DNA from: Microbacterium jejuense
GTDB taxonomy: Bacteria > Actinomycetota > Actinomycetes > Actinomycetales > Microbacteriaceae
Reading direction: 5' to 3'
DNA length: 64,000 bases
Assembly (NCBI RefSeq): GCF_019511665.1
Contig: NZ_JAEUAW010000003.1
Location: 346,510 to 410,509 of the forward strand
The stretch's first letter is position 1. Every line of letters begins with the position of its first letter. The translations under genes and the position numbers were made by a program. Under the pieces are notes generated by a model that was given only the letters and a program-made list of their open reading frames with translations, had not been told where the DNA came from and ran no database searches. Of the stretch, positions 35,225 to 44,921 are shown piece after piece.

Positions 35225-36135
35225 GGTCGCCCCCCATGCCAGTCTGCGATCAGCCGGTGCGCGATCGACGCCCGCCCCGGCAGCACGACATCGGACTCCC
35301 CCGCGAGGGCACGGCCGATCTCGGCGCGCGTGAACCAGCGCACCGCCGCGATCTCGTCTCCGTCGGCTCGCGCGGCGGCGTCATCGCGGGCCTCGGCGAA
35401 GAACCCGAGCATGAGGGAACGCGGATACGGCCACGCCTGCGAGCCGCGGTACGAGACCTCGCCGACCTCGATGCCCGACTCCTCGGCGACCTCGCGCCGC
35501 ACCGCGGCCTCCAGCGATTCGCCCGCCTCGACGAACCCCGCGAAGCACGAGAAGCGATCCGCGCCCCACAGCGCGTTCGACCCGAGCAGCAGCACGTCAG
35601 GATCGGCTGCACTCGTGATCGCGACGATGACCGCCGGATCCGTGCGCGGGAAGTGCTGGCGCCCGCACGACGGGCAGCGACGCGACCAGCCGGCGTCGAC
35701 GAGGTCGGTGAGCGAGCCGCACGCCGGGCAGAAGCGCGAGTCGAGCAGCCAGCGGCCCAGGCTCAACGCCTCGACGAACGCGCCCGAGTCGAACGCGTCG
35801 AGCGTCCCTCCGACGGTGCGGAGGCCGGCCCAGCCCGCCGGGGCGGGCATCGGCTCGTCCTCGCCGGAGGGGAACACGGCGGTCAGCAGCAGCGCGCCGG
35901 CGTCGTCTCGTCCGAGCAGCGCCCACTCGGCTCCCTCCGGCACATCGGCGGCGGTCGTCCAGGCAAGCCGGCCCGGTTCGGCGAGCGCTGCGGCATCGCC
36001 GTGGACCACGAGCACGCGGGTCGCGGCATCCCTCCGCGCCGCATCGATGAGCCCGGGGGTCGCGCGCTCCTCAGCCGCCCGGTCGAAGCCGGTCCGTGCC
36101 AGCGGCGGTTCCGCGGTGCTGTCGAGGGCCGTCAT
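35221..36135 (-). CDS. nudC: NAD(+) diphosphatase / NAD-cap hydrolase
   Basis: Splits NADH into NMNH and AMP and may remove NAD caps from RNA. The 304-residue protein has the zinc ribbon CPACG...CPSCG, the Nudix box GFVEAGESLEAAVRREVAEESG, and the NudC signature SQAWPYPRSLMLGF shortly after. It is translationally coupled to uvrD2 by a GTGA overlap, an order shared with mycobacteria. It is divergent from a phosphotransferase-like gene. Confidence 0.95.
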   Translation of the reverse strand: MTALDSTAEPPLARTGFDRAAEERATPGLIDAARRDAATRVLVVHGDAAALAEPGRLAWTTAADVPEGAEWALLGRDDAGALLLTAVFPSGEDEPMPAPAGWAGLRTVGGTLDAFDSGAFVEALSLGRWLLDSRFCPACGSLTDLVDAGWSRRCPSCGRQHFPRTDPAVIVAITSAADPDVLLLGSNALWGADRFSCFAGFVEAGESLEAAVRREVAEESGIEVGEVSYRGSQAWPYPRSLMLGFFAEARDDAAARADGDEIAAVRWFTRAEIGRALAGESDVVLPGRASIAHRLIADWHGGRP

Positions 36136-36211
36136 CGAGGATGCTCCGCTTCGTCGATAGGGCCGGGCGTGGCGCGGGGACTGTCGCGCGTGCCCGACCT
36201 ACCCTGGGCAC

Positions 36212-37564
36212 ATGGCACGCTCACCCCTCACTCTAGCCGCGTCCGTCACCTCGGCTCTGCCGAGGACAGGGGTGGTCGGGGTCGGCGTGCTGACCGAGGG
36301 CGCGAACGGCCGCTACGACTCCGCTGTGGCGGATCTCGACGACGGCCGTCGCGTCGTCGTCCGCGTCCCTGCAGACGAGGATGCCGCCGCCGACCTGGCC
36401 GCCGAAGTGCGGGCGCTGCGCGCCCTCACCCCCGGCGTGCGCAGCCTGCTGCCCTTCCGCGCCCCCGAGCTGCTCGGCGAGACGGGAATCGGCGACGACC
36501 GTGCCGTCGTGGTGGACTTCCTCCCCGGCTACCGCGTGGATGCCGCCCACCTGCCCGCGGGGCGGGGCGCGGCCACCTCGCTCGGCGCCGCGCTCGCGGC
36601 CGTGCACGCGCTGCCGCATTCCGTCGTCAAGGCCGAGGGGCTCCCCGCGCGTACGCCTGCGCAGGTGCGCACCGACGTGTCGCGCATCGTCGATCGCGCG
36701 ACCGCCACGCGCCGGCTGCCGAAGGCCCTGCAGGACCGGTGGCGTCACGCGGTCGATGCCGACGAGCTGTGGCGGTTCGAGTCCGCCGTGGTGCTGGACG
36801 GCATCGGCACCGGGGCGTTCGTCTTCGACGATCTCGACGGCGTGCCGACCGTCACGGGCCTGCTGGACTGGCACGGCCTGTCGATCGGAGACCCCGCCAC
36901 CGATCTGCAATGGCTCGCCTCGGCGCCGGACGCCGCCCCCGACGTGTTCGCCGCGTACCTCGCCGAGAGCGGGCGCGCGCCCGACGGGCGTGTGGGGGAA
37001 CGGGCACGGCTGTACGCCGAGCTGGAGTTCGCGAAGTGGCTGATCCACGGCCACGACGAGGCGCGCGACGACATCGTCGCCGACGCGGTCGAGCTGCTGG
37101 AGTCGCTCGCGGCCGGCGTGACCGGCGACGCACTCGTCGCCGACGACCCGCTCGACGTCGACGATGCCATCGCCCTGCTCGAGCGGATGCCCGGATCAGA
37201 CCCGGCCGGAGCATCCGCGGTCATCGACACGTCGATGCACACGGACGCCTACGACCCCGACGAGCTCGCGCGCTGGGTCGCCGAGGAGGACGCGCGGGGT
37301 GACACCGGCGCCATGTCGGGCGCGGTGCGCGCGGCCGATCCCGGCGACACCCAGGAGCTGTCGGCCGACGACCTCGCCGAGCTCGCGTCGTCCCTGCCTC
37401 AGGACGAACCTGCACCGGCCGCACCGCGCGCAGGCGACGACCTGTCGACGGCGCCGATCCCCCTTCCTGGTGCGACGTCGGCACGCCCCGACGACGGCGG
37501 GGATGCCGCAGCGGAGGCCGAACGCGCCTCCGAGGCGGCGCTGCGCCGCTGGCTGAGCGACTGA
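36212..37564 (+). CDS. APH-fold phosphotransferase-like protein, catalytic loop degenerate
   Basis: A 450-residue protein with an aminoglycoside/macrolide phosphotransferase fold up to about residue 300. The metal-binding end of the fold is kept (LLDWHGLSIGDPATDL), but the catalytic loop that normally reads HGDLxPGN is LDGIGTGA near 195-202. The catalytic aspartate is displaced and the asparagine is lost, so it is probably a pseudokinase. The tail (310-450) is acidic and low complexity. ATG 36212 is six bases after TACCCT (36200-36205). It lies beside DNA repair genes, not resistance genes. Confidence 0.8.
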   Translation: MARSPLTLAASVTSALPRTGVVGVGVLTEGANGRYDSAVADLDDGRRVVVRVPADEDAAADLAAEVRALRALTPGVRSLLPFRAPELLGETGIGDDRAVVVDFLPGYRVDAAHLPAGRGAATSLGAALAAVHALPHSVVKAEGLPARTPAQVRTDVSRIVDRATATRRLPKALQDRWRHAVDADELWRFESAVVLDGIGTGAFVFDDLDGVPTVTGLLDWHGLSIGDPATDLQWLASAPDAAPDVFAAYLAESGRAPDGRVGERARLYAELEFAKWLIHGHDEARDDIVADAVELLESLAAGVTGDALVADDPLDVDDAIALLERMPGSDPAGASAVIDTSMHTDAYDPDELARWVAEEDARGDTGAMSGAVRAADPGDTQELSADDLAELASSLPQDEPAPAAPRAGDDLSTAPIPLPGATSARPDDGGDAAAEAERASEAALRRWLSD

Positions 37565-37594
37565 GCTGTCCGTAGCGAGCCGCGAGGGGCGACG

Positions 37595-40500
37595 TCAGTT
37601 GCGCAGGACGAGGTCCGCGGCGACGTAGTACAGCGCGACGTCGATCTGGTCGAGCGGGACGCCGTGCTTCGCGTGGTACGCCTGGCGGTACAGCTCCAGC
37701 TGCAGCATGCGCTCGTCCTTCTCGGCCGGGGTGCGCGGAGCGGCGCCCGTCTTCCAGTCGACGATCTCGATGCGCCCGCCACGGTCCTCGCGCCGGTACA
37801 CGGCGTCGAGCTTGCAGATGACGATGTGCGGCAGGCCGTCCGGCCCCGTCGTCGTGAAGTCGATCTCGGTCTCGACCTCGATCGGCTGCAGCTGCGCCCA
37901 CTCCGACGCGAGGAACTTCTCGCGCAGCACTGCCAGCGCGGCGGCATCCTCGACCGAGGCGTCGGTGCCGGACGCGTCGTCGTCGAGCTCCCACAGCGAG
38001 TCGTCGAGCGAGCCGCCCAGTCCCGCGCGTCCCGATCGCTGCTCGACCCACGCGTGGAACAGGGTGCCGAGGCGCGTCTGCCGGAACGGCTTCTCGGGCA
38101 GCGGGCGGGCGATGCGGGCGAGTGTGCCTTCGAGATCTGCCGCGTACTCCTTGTACCGCGACGCCGGAATGCGGGTCGGAGCCGTGTGCGCCGGCCGCGT
38201 GCGGCGCGCGTCGCGCTCGGCGAGCAGCAGCGCGGCCTGCGGGTCGAGTTCTCCGCGCGGCCCGGCGGCCGCCGATGCGACGGCCGCCGCGGCATGCTGC
38301 ACGGCCGTACGCCGCGAACCGAGCGGGTCGATCGGCCACTGCAGGACGCGGCGCTCGCCCTGGTACGGGTCATCGCCGGCCTCGTCGTCGGGAAGCGGCA
38401 CGCCGAGCGCTTCCGCGATCTCGGCGTAGAACACGCTGCGGCTGCGGGGCCGCTTGGTGCCCGACCACGAGGCGCCGGTGAGCAGCAGGTGATCGCGGGC
38501 GCGCGTGACGGCCACGTACGCCAGGCGACGGTCCTCCTCCAGCTGCCGGGCCCGATTGGCCTCGACGAACGCATCGAGCGCCGCCTTGAGCTCCTGCTGC
38601 GTCTGCGCGGACTGCCACGCGAGCGCGGGCAGCCACGCCGAATCCCCGCGGAACGCGTAGGGCAGCACGCCGAAGCCCAGCCACGCCTTGGTGTCGCGCG
38701 GCGCACTGGGCAGTTCGTCCTTGACGAGGCGGACGACCGCGACGGCGTCCCACTCGAGACCCTTCGAGCCGTGGATCGTGAGCAGCTGCACGACGTCGTC
38801 CTCAGGCGGCTCGGTGCGCGGAGCGAACTCGTCGAGCTGCTCGGCGTGATCGAGCCACGCGAGCAGGCTCGACAGCGAACCCGACTCGTCGGCGGCGAGG
38901 AACGCGTGCACCTCGTCCACGAACGCGCGCAGCTGCGCCGACGCCACGCGTGCCGGGCCGCGCGACTCGTTGGCGGCGAGCTCGATGTCGAGGCGCAGCT
39001 CGAGCTCGATCAGACGCACGAGCTCGGGGATCGGCATCCCGCTCGCCTGCCGGAGCCCCGCGAACACGGATGCCGCCTCGCGGAGCCGTTCGCGCGCGGC
39101 CGGAGTGAACCCCTCGAGCCAGCCGTGGTCGGGCTTCTGGCGCAGTACGAAGTCGAGCGCGTCGACGAGCGAGCCGTCGTCGTCGCCGGCGCTGCCGCGG
39201 ATCCGCTCGACGACCTCGGGAGCCAGCGGCTGGAGGGCGGCGTCGTGTCGCGCGAGCCGGCGGGCCAGTGCCGCGAGCTCGCGCAGATCCGGCAGCCCGA
39301 TCGCCCAGCGCGGCCCGGCGAGCAGGCGGATGAGCGCTGAGCCGGCCGACGGGTCGCTGATGACCCGCAGCGCGCACACGACATCCACCACCTCCGGCGT
39401 CGACAGCAGTCCGCCGAGCCCGAGGATGCGGTGCGGGATGCCGCGCCGGCCGAGGGCGTCGCCGAAGCGCACCATGTGCTTCTTGCTGCGGAACAGGATC
39501 GCGCCGGTCGTGGTGCGTCCCTCGGCGCGGCGCTCGGCCCGCACGCGCGCGAACCACTCCGCGACCCGGTCGGCCTCGGTGTCGAGGTCGCTGTCGAATC
39601 CGAGCTCGACCAGTCCGGCGGGGGCACCCGGCCGGGCCCGCAGCTCCTGCACACGCACCGCGGCGGACTCCGCCAGAGGCGCGAGCACGGCGTTCGCCGC
39701 CGTCAGGACCGAGGCGCTGTTGCGCCACGAGGTCAGCAGGGCGAATCGGGCGCAGTCGCCGTCGGGCGCGAAGGCGTCGGCGAACCCGCCGAGGTTGCCC
39801 GCGCTGGCGCCGCGCCAGCCGTAGATCGCCTGGTGCGGGTCGCCGACCGCCATGACGCCGGTGCCCGCGAACAGCGTGGCCAGCAGGTCGGTCTGGACGA
39901 CCGAGGTGTCCTGGTACTCGTCGAGCAGCACAACGCGATACCGGTCGCGCAGTTCGTCGGCCACGGCGCGATGGCTGCTGACCACCTCGAAGGCCCCGGC
40001 GACCTGGTCGGAGAAGTCGATGACGCCCAGCCGCCGCTTCTCGGCGTCGTACTCGCGGGCGAGGGACGTCAGCATCGCGAGCGCGTCGACCTTGTCGACT
40101 GCCTCGGCCACCTCGGCGTAGACGGTCGTGCGCCGGTTCGTCGACGGGAGGTCCCGCACGGCGCGGAACCGCTCCGGGAACGCGGCGAGCGCGTCGAAGT
40201 CCACGAGGTTGTCGACGCCGTCGCGCGCGATCCGCAGCGCGGCGTCCACGATGCTGCGCACGGCCTCGCCCCGCGTCTCGAGGCGGGGGTCGTCGGAGGC
40301 GAACACGACGCGGCGCATGAGCAGCCATGCGGCGGACTCCGAGAGCACGGCGGCCTCGGCATCGCGTCCGATCCGCAGCGCGTGCTCGCGGACGATCTGG
40401 TCGGCGAAGCTGTTGTACGTGGACACCGTCGGCCGGTGCAGCAGCGCGTCGTCGGAGGACTCCTGCGCGACGGCGCCGACCTCCGCCGCCAGCGCGTCCA

Positions 40501-40945
40501 GCAGCCGGTGGCGCTCGGCGGTGGATCGCGCACCGTCGGCGCCGGACCGCTCGAGCTCGCCGAAGACGTCGAGGCGCCCGGCCTCGGCGAGCGCGGGCAG
40601 CGCGGGCAGCAGTCCCCGGCGCTCGAACTCGGCCAGGCGGCCGAGCCGCTTCTGGATCCGCTCGGCCAGCTCTCCCGCCGCCTTGCGGGTGAAGGTGAGC
40701 CCGAGCACCTCGTCGCGGCGCACGATGCCGTTCGCCACGAGCCACACCACCCGTGCCGACATCGTCTCGGTCTTGCCGCTGCCCGCGCCGGCGACGACGA
40801 GGGCGGGCGACAGCGGTGCTTCGATGACCTCGGTCTGCTCGGCCGTCGGCGGGAACTGGCCGAGGGCGGCGGCGATGACGCGCGCCGGCAGCACCGGGGG
40901 CGTCGGGGACGCCTCCACCCGGGCGGTGTTCTGGACGATGGTCAC
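37595..40945 (-). CDS. adnB: AdnB-like ATP-dependent helicase/nuclease subunit
   Basis: A 1116-residue UvrD-like motor with a C-terminal RecB-type nuclease, acting in end resection of DNA breaks. Walker A is GAGSGKT (53-59), followed by LTFTRKAAGEL, the Walker B LLDEYQDTS, GDPHQAIYGWRG, TIHGSKGLEW and AYVAVTRARDHLLL. The nuclease motif is EIVDWKTG (D1063). All motor motifs are intact. I chose GTG 40945, which overlaps the adnA stop as GTGA. Gene order matches mycobacterial adnA-adnB. Confidence 0.92.
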   Translation of the reverse strand: MTIVQNTARVEASPTPPVLPARVIAAALGQFPPTAEQTEVIEAPLSPALVVAGAGSGKTETMSARVVWLVANGIVRRDEVLGLTFTRKAAGELAERIQKRLGRLAEFERRGLLPALPALAEAGRLDVFGELERSGADGARSTAERHRLLDALAAEVGAVAQESSDDALLHRPTVSTYNSFADQIVREHALRIGRDAEAAVLSESAAWLLMRRVVFASDDPRLETRGEAVRSIVDAALRIARDGVDNLVDFDALAAFPERFRAVRDLPSTNRRTTVYAEVAEAVDKVDALAMLTSLAREYDAEKRRLGVIDFSDQVAGAFEVVSSHRAVADELRDRYRVVLLDEYQDTSVVQTDLLATLFAGTGVMAVGDPHQAIYGWRGASAGNLGGFADAFAPDGDCARFALLTSWRNSASVLTAANAVLAPLAESAAVRVQELRARPGAPAGLVELGFDSDLDTEADRVAEWFARVRAERRAEGRTTTGAILFRSKKHMVRFGDALGRRGIPHRILGLGGLLSTPEVVDVVCALRVISDPSAGSALIRLLAGPRWAIGLPDLRELAALARRLARHDAALQPLAPEVVERIRGSAGDDDGSLVDALDFVLRQKPDHGWLEGFTPAARERLREAASVFAGLRQASGMPIPELVRLIELELRLDIELAANESRGPARVASAQLRAFVDEVHAFLAADESGSLSSLLAWLDHAEQLDEFAPRTEPPEDDVVQLLTIHGSKGLEWDAVAVVRLVKDELPSAPRDTKAWLGFGVLPYAFRGDSAWLPALAWQSAQTQQELKAALDAFVEANRARQLEEDRRLAYVAVTRARDHLLLTGASWSGTKRPRSRSVFYAEIAEALGVPLPDDEAGDDPYQGERRVLQWPIDPLGSRRTAVQHAAAAVASAAAGPRGELDPQAALLLAERDARRTRPAHTAPTRIPASRYKEYAADLEGTLARIARPLPEKPFRQTRLGTLFHAWVEQRSGRAGLGGSLDDSLWELDDDASGTDASVEDAAALAVLREKFLASEWAQLQPIEVETEIDFTTTGPDGLPHIVICKLDAVYRREDRGGRIEIVDWKTGAAPRTPAEKDERMLQLELYRQAYHAKHGVPLDQIDVALYYVAADLVLRN

Positions 40946-43900
40946 GAGGCGCTCACCGCGCCGATCGTGTGGATGCGGCACAGGCCGTAGGAATGCTCGT
41001 CACGGCAGTGCTCCTCGTACGGTGCGGTGAACGATGTGCCCCGCATGACCGAGACGGCGGTGCGGATGCGGCCGACGAAGGCGGCGCGGCGCTCGTCGTC
41101 GAACGGTGGCTGCCACGGCGTCGCGTAGTCCGCGCGCGCGGCCGTGGGCCGCAGCACGAGGAGCTTCGCGCCGCCCGGCGCGTAGCCGGCTGCCTCGGGG
41201 ATCGCGCCCGCCTCGAACGCCAGCTGGTAGGCGGCGAGCTGTGGATTGTCGAGCACCTTGGCGTCGGTCTGCGGCTCGCGCTTGCCCGTCTTGAGGTCCA
41301 TGATGACGACGGTGCCGTCCGGCGCGAGCTCGACGCGATCGATGTAGCCCGACAGGATCACGCGGTGCTCATCGCCGGGACCGTCTGCGCCGCTGGGCAC
41401 CGGTTCGCCGCCGCCGGCCGGGTCATCCAGTGGGATGACGACCTCGAAGTGGGGTTCGGCGCCGATGAGCCTGCCGCCGGCGTCGTCGAAGCGCCGCAGG
41501 TACAGGTGCAGTCGGCGCACCAGGTCTCGCGCACGGGTCTGCTCGGCCCGGTCGCGCCAGTCGGCTTCGAACGTCAGCTCGCCCCAGCGGGACTCGACCT
41601 CCGCCCACAGGGCCGCCTCGTCGTGGCCCGCGGCGTGCTCGAGCGCGGCGTGGATGATCGTGCCGAGGCCCGCCGTCGTGCCGCCGGGATCACCGCCGAG
41701 ATCGCCGATGACCCAGTTGAGCTCGCACTCCTCCAGCGCGTGCAGCCGCGACGGCGAGACGCGCACGTCCTCCTTCGACAGATCCCGCAGCGGCCCTGTC
41801 GAGGTGGGCGCTGCGATGCCGAACCATTCGGCGGGAGCGGCTCCGGGCACCCCCGCCTCCGCCAGCAACACGAGCTGCTGCGCGGCGGTGCGACCGGACG
41901 GTGAGAGGTCCCGCTCGCCCGCGCCGGGGCGCGGCGCCGTCGCGGTCAGCGTGCGGCGGTGGCGCGCCACCAGTCCGCGCAGCGAGACCGGGTGGTCGAG
42001 CTCGAACGGCTCGGGATCGGGAAGCATCTCGAAGAACACGCTCGGGCCGGTGTCGTCGTCGTCCACGGCCGTCACGACCACCTGCGTCGTCGCGCGCGAC
42101 AGCGCGCGCGCGAGCAGCCGCAGCTCGTCGTGCATGGCGGCCCGGCGCCGGTCGAAGGCACCGAGGGACTCGCCGTCGGCCCGGGTGGCGGCATCCGCGA
42201 GTCGCCAGGTCTCGAGCAGGCTGCCCCGCAGGCGGGTGTTGGGCCACACGGCGTCCTGCATGCCGGCCACCACCACGGTGTCGAACTCCAGGCCCAGCGC
42301 ACCTGCGGGGGTGAGCACGCGCACGCTGTCGTCGCGCGCCGGGGCGTCCAGACGGTCCTCGGCGACGCCGCTGTCGAGGATCGACCGCACGAACACCCGA
42401 GGATCGGCGTCGAGGGAGCGCTCGACGAACCGCTTGGCCGCCTGGAACAGCGCCACGAGCGCGTCCAGGTCGCGGTTCGCCTGCTCGGCGAGAGGGCCGT
42501 TGCCGCGTGCGAGCTCGGACCAGGTCCGTTCGAGACCGCTGCGCTCCCACGCCGTCCACAGCAGCTCGTGCGCGGTCGCGCCGCGCGCGAGGTCGTCGCG
42601 CAGCACCGCGAGAGTCCGCGCGAGCGCGCCCGCCCGCCGGGCCTCGCGCGTGTCGACGAGGTCGAACTCGAGCGGCTGCGCCATGGCCGACAGCACGAGG
42701 TCGCGCCCGGACCGCTCGACACCCGGCATCCGCGTCCCCTCGCCGTCCGGCGCGCCGTCGTCGCCCGCAGCCGAGAGCGCGCGGCGTAGCTCCGCGTGCC
42801 GCAATGCCGAGCGCAGGCGGCGGAGCTCGATCACGTCGAGCCTGCCGTAGGTGCCCACGAGCGCCGCCTGCACGTCGTCGAACGTCCAGTCCTCGCGCGA
42901 GGCGAGCTCGACCAGTCGCAGCAGGTCGGCGACGGGCCGCAGCGTGCCGAGGGCGAGGCCCGGACCGCTCGACCGTGCGGGCACCTCGCGCGCCGACAGC
43001 TCGGCCTCCAGCGCGGCGACCTGCCGTGTGTCGTGGGCGATGACGGCGCACGCGTGCCAGGGCACCCCGTCGTGCACGTGCCGCTCGCGCAGGACGCGGG
43101 CGACAGCGTCGTACTCCTCGGCCGGCGATCGCAGCGTCAGCACGCGCACGGAGTCGTCCGGCTCGGCGCCCGCTGCGGCTGCGCGGTGCGCGACCACACC
43201 GACCGCGCCGATCCGCTGCGTCACGCGTCCGACCAGCTCGCGCTGCCACGCGGTTCCGCGGTGCCCCTCGGCCAGGACGTGCACGGTGCCCAGCGACGCG
43301 GCCAGGCGGGCGAAGTTCTCGGGCGTCGCGCCGCGGAACGACCCCGATCCGACGTCGGGGTCGCCGAAGGCCAGCACCGCCGCGCCGTGCCCCCGCACCG
43401 CCTCGATCAGCTCGACGCCACCGAGCGTCAGCTCCTGCGCGTCGTCGACGAGCACGAACCGGACGCGGTCGATCGCGGGGACCCCGGCGACAGGTCGCGC
43501 GCGCAGCAGCCCGACGGCCTCGCGCACGAGCCCCGCGGCGTCGCGGTGCGCGCCGCGCATCGCCGCACGCACCTGGAGGTACTCGTCGGCGAACGAGGCG
43601 AGCGACGTCCAGGCCGGCAGCCCGAGTCGTTCGCCGAGCTCGCGCAGGCGCGGGGGTTCGATGCCCAGCGTCGTGCACTCGGCGAGGAAGGTGCGCACCT
43701 CGGTGCGGAAGCCCGCCGTCGAGCGGATCGCGGGGCCGAGCCACTCCGGCCACCGCGACGGACCGTGCGCCTCGTCCTCGGCGTCGCCGTCGAGCAGGTC
43801 GCGGATGATCTGATCCTCGTCGCCGCCGGTGAGCAGCTGCGGCGGGTCGGCGTCGACCGCCACCGTGTGCGCCCGCACCAGCTGGAACGCGTAAGAGGCC

Positions 43901-44178
43901 ACCGAGCGGGCCAGCGGGCCCGCCGTCGCGACGCCCACCGCGAGTCCGAGGCGGTCGCGCAGCACGGTGGCTGTCTGGCGGGACGGCGTCAGCACCAGCA
44001 CCGAGTCGGCGTCGGCCCCGGCCTCGACGAGGGCGGCGACGCGCGCGACCAGGGTCGCCGTCTTGCCGGAGCCGGGAGCGCCGACGACGACGCCCGACGC
44101 GTCGGCCGGCAGCGCGATCACCGCACGCTGGTGCGGATCCGGCACGAACGGCACGGTGGTCTGGCTCCCCGGGGTCAC
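40942..44178 (-). CDS. adnA: AdnA-like helicase/nuclease subunit
   Basis: A 1078-residue partner of AdnB. Walker A is GAPGSGKT (33-40). The Walker B motif reads FVLVDDAQ (D245, D246), with aspartate where the catalytic glutamate is usual, so its ATPase may be weak. The C-terminal nuclease has GYIDRVEL and MDLKTGK (D961). Cysteines in LEECELN, C1058 and C1067 could hold part of an iron-sulfur site. The GTG has TAGCTT six bases upstream on the minus strand (44185-44190). The two subunits form one operon. Confidence 0.9.
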   Translation of the reverse strand: MTPGSQTTVPFVPDPHQRAVIALPADASGVVVGAPGSGKTATLVARVAALVEAGADADSVLVLTPSRQTATVLRDRLGLAVGVATAGPLARSVASYAFQLVRAHTVAVDADPPQLLTGGDEDQIIRDLLDGDAEDEAHGPSRWPEWLGPAIRSTAGFRTEVRTFLAECTTLGIEPPRLRELGERLGLPAWTSLASFADEYLQVRAAMRGAHRDAAGLVREAVGLLRARPVAGVPAIDRVRFVLVDDAQELTLGGVELIEAVRGHGAAVLAFGDPDVGSGSFRGATPENFARLAASLGTVHVLAEGHRGTAWQRELVGRVTQRIGAVGVVAHRAAAAGAEPDDSVRVLTLRSPAEEYDAVARVLRERHVHDGVPWHACAVIAHDTRQVAALEAELSAREVPARSSGPGLALGTLRPVADLLRLVELASREDWTFDDVQAALVGTYGRLDVIELRRLRSALRHAELRRALSAAGDDGAPDGEGTRMPGVERSGRDLVLSAMAQPLEFDLVDTREARRAGALARTLAVLRDDLARGATAHELLWTAWERSGLERTWSELARGNGPLAEQANRDLDALVALFQAAKRFVERSLDADPRVFVRSILDSGVAEDRLDAPARDDSVRVLTPAGALGLEFDTVVVAGMQDAVWPNTRLRGSLLETWRLADAATRADGESLGAFDRRRAAMHDELRLLARALSRATTQVVVTAVDDDDTGPSVFFEMLPDPEPFELDHPVSLRGLVARHRRTLTATAPRPGAGERDLSPSGRTAAQQLVLLAEAGVPGAAPAEWFGIAAPTSTGPLRDLSKEDVRVSPSRLHALEECELNWVIGDLGGDPGGTTAGLGTIIHAALEHAAGHDEAALWAEVESRWGELTFEADWRDRAEQTRARDLVRRLHLYLRRFDDAGGRLIGAEPHFEVVIPLDDPAGGGEPVPSGADGPGDEHRVILSGYIDRVELAPDGTVVIMDLKTGKREPQTDAKVLDNPQLAAYQLAFEAGAIPEAAGYAPGGAKLLVLRPTAARADYATPWQPPFDDERRAAFVGRIRTAVSVMRGTSFTAPYEEHCRDEHSYGLCRIHTIGAVSAS

Positions 44179-44334
44179 CCTTCGAAGCTAGCGCGAGCAG
44201 ACGACATCGGCCGTTCGCCCAGAGCGTTCCGGCGACGGGCGGCCGCCCCTCCGCGGTGTCGTAGAGTTGCCATGCGTCCGGGGAGCCTCAGCCTCGCACC
44301 GAGCAACCATCGCCCCGCGCAGGAGGTCAGTCAC

Positions 44335-44559
44335 GTGGAGATCCGCATCGGCATCGCGAACACCGGCCGCGAGCTCAACTTCGAGACGAACGAGCCCGCT
44401 GCCGACGTCAAGAAGTCCATCGCCGCCGCCCTCGACGCCGGAGCCACGCACGTGACGTTCGCCGACGCCAAGGGCAACTCGTACATCGTCCCGACCGCAG
44501 GCCTCGCGTACGTCGAGCTCGGCTCCGAAGAGTCGCGCCGCGTCGGCTTCGTCGCCTGA
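44335..44559 (+). CDS. DUF3107 family protein
   Basis: A 74-residue protein of an actinobacterial family without known function: VEIRIGIANTGRELNFETNEPAADVKKSI, then FADAKGNSYIVPTAGLAYVELG. It looks like a small beta-alpha-beta fold. GTG 44335 is eight bases after a strong AGGAGG site, unlike the leaderless genes around it. A TAGAGT box near 44262 would give a leader of about 65 bases. Its neighbours match the mycobacterial Rv3208A region. Confidence 0.92.
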   Translation: MEIRIGIANTGRELNFETNEPAADVKKSIAAALDAGATHVTFADAKGNSYIVPTAGLAYVELGSEESRRVGFVA

Positions 44560-44568
44560 TCCGCAGCC

Positions 44569-44859
44569 ATGCAGATCCTCATCGCGTTCATCGTCGGCGC
44601 GGTCGTCGGCATCGGCATCCACTTCCAGCTGCACCAGCGGCTCACACGCGGCGTCGCGCTGGCGCCCATGATCGGCGCCGTCTCGGCCGGCGCCGCGTGG
44701 ACGCTGCTCACGTGGCTCGGCGTCGGCATCGACACGCCGTGGCCCTGGCTGGCCGCCCTCATCGTCCCCGCGGTCGTCACCTACCCGGCAATCCTCATCA
44801 CGTCGCGCGTGCGCGTCGCCCATGACGCCCGCGAGAAGGCGCGCCTCGGCATCGGCTGA
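44569..44859 (+). CDS. Small membrane protein (96 aa), unknown
   Basis: Three hydrophobic segments can be seen (ILIAFIVGAVVGIGIHF, LAPMIGAVSAGAAWTLLTWLG, WLAALIVPAVVTYPAILI), with a charged C-terminus. It begins nine bases after the DUF3107 stop and is probably co-transcribed. No family recognised. A strong hairpin follows. Confidence 0.75.
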   Translation: MQILIAFIVGAVVGIGIHFQLHQRLTRGVALAPMIGAVSAGAAWTLLTWLGVGIDTPWPWLAALIVPAVVTYPAILITSRVRVAHDAREKARLGIG

Positions 44860-44878
44860 GACGCCCGCGAACGACACA

Positions 44879-44913
44879 GATCCGGGATGCCGCGAGCCGC
44901 GGCATCCCGGATC
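44879..44913. terminator. 16-bp perfect hairpin between convergent genes
   Basis: Arms 44879-44894 and 44898-44913 are exact inverted repeats around an AGC loop. It ends both the DUF3107 unit and the leftward ferritin-like gene. The arms contain GGATGCCGC and GCGGCATCC, the most frequent word of this genome region. TCTTCG follows instead of a T-run. Confidence 0.85.
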
Positions 44914-44921
44914 TCTTCGTC

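Noticed and set aside
36212..37564. Macrolide or aminoglycoside resistance gene
   Set aside because: Although the fold is APH-like, the catalytic loop is broken and the neighbours are DNA-repair and NAD-cap genes.
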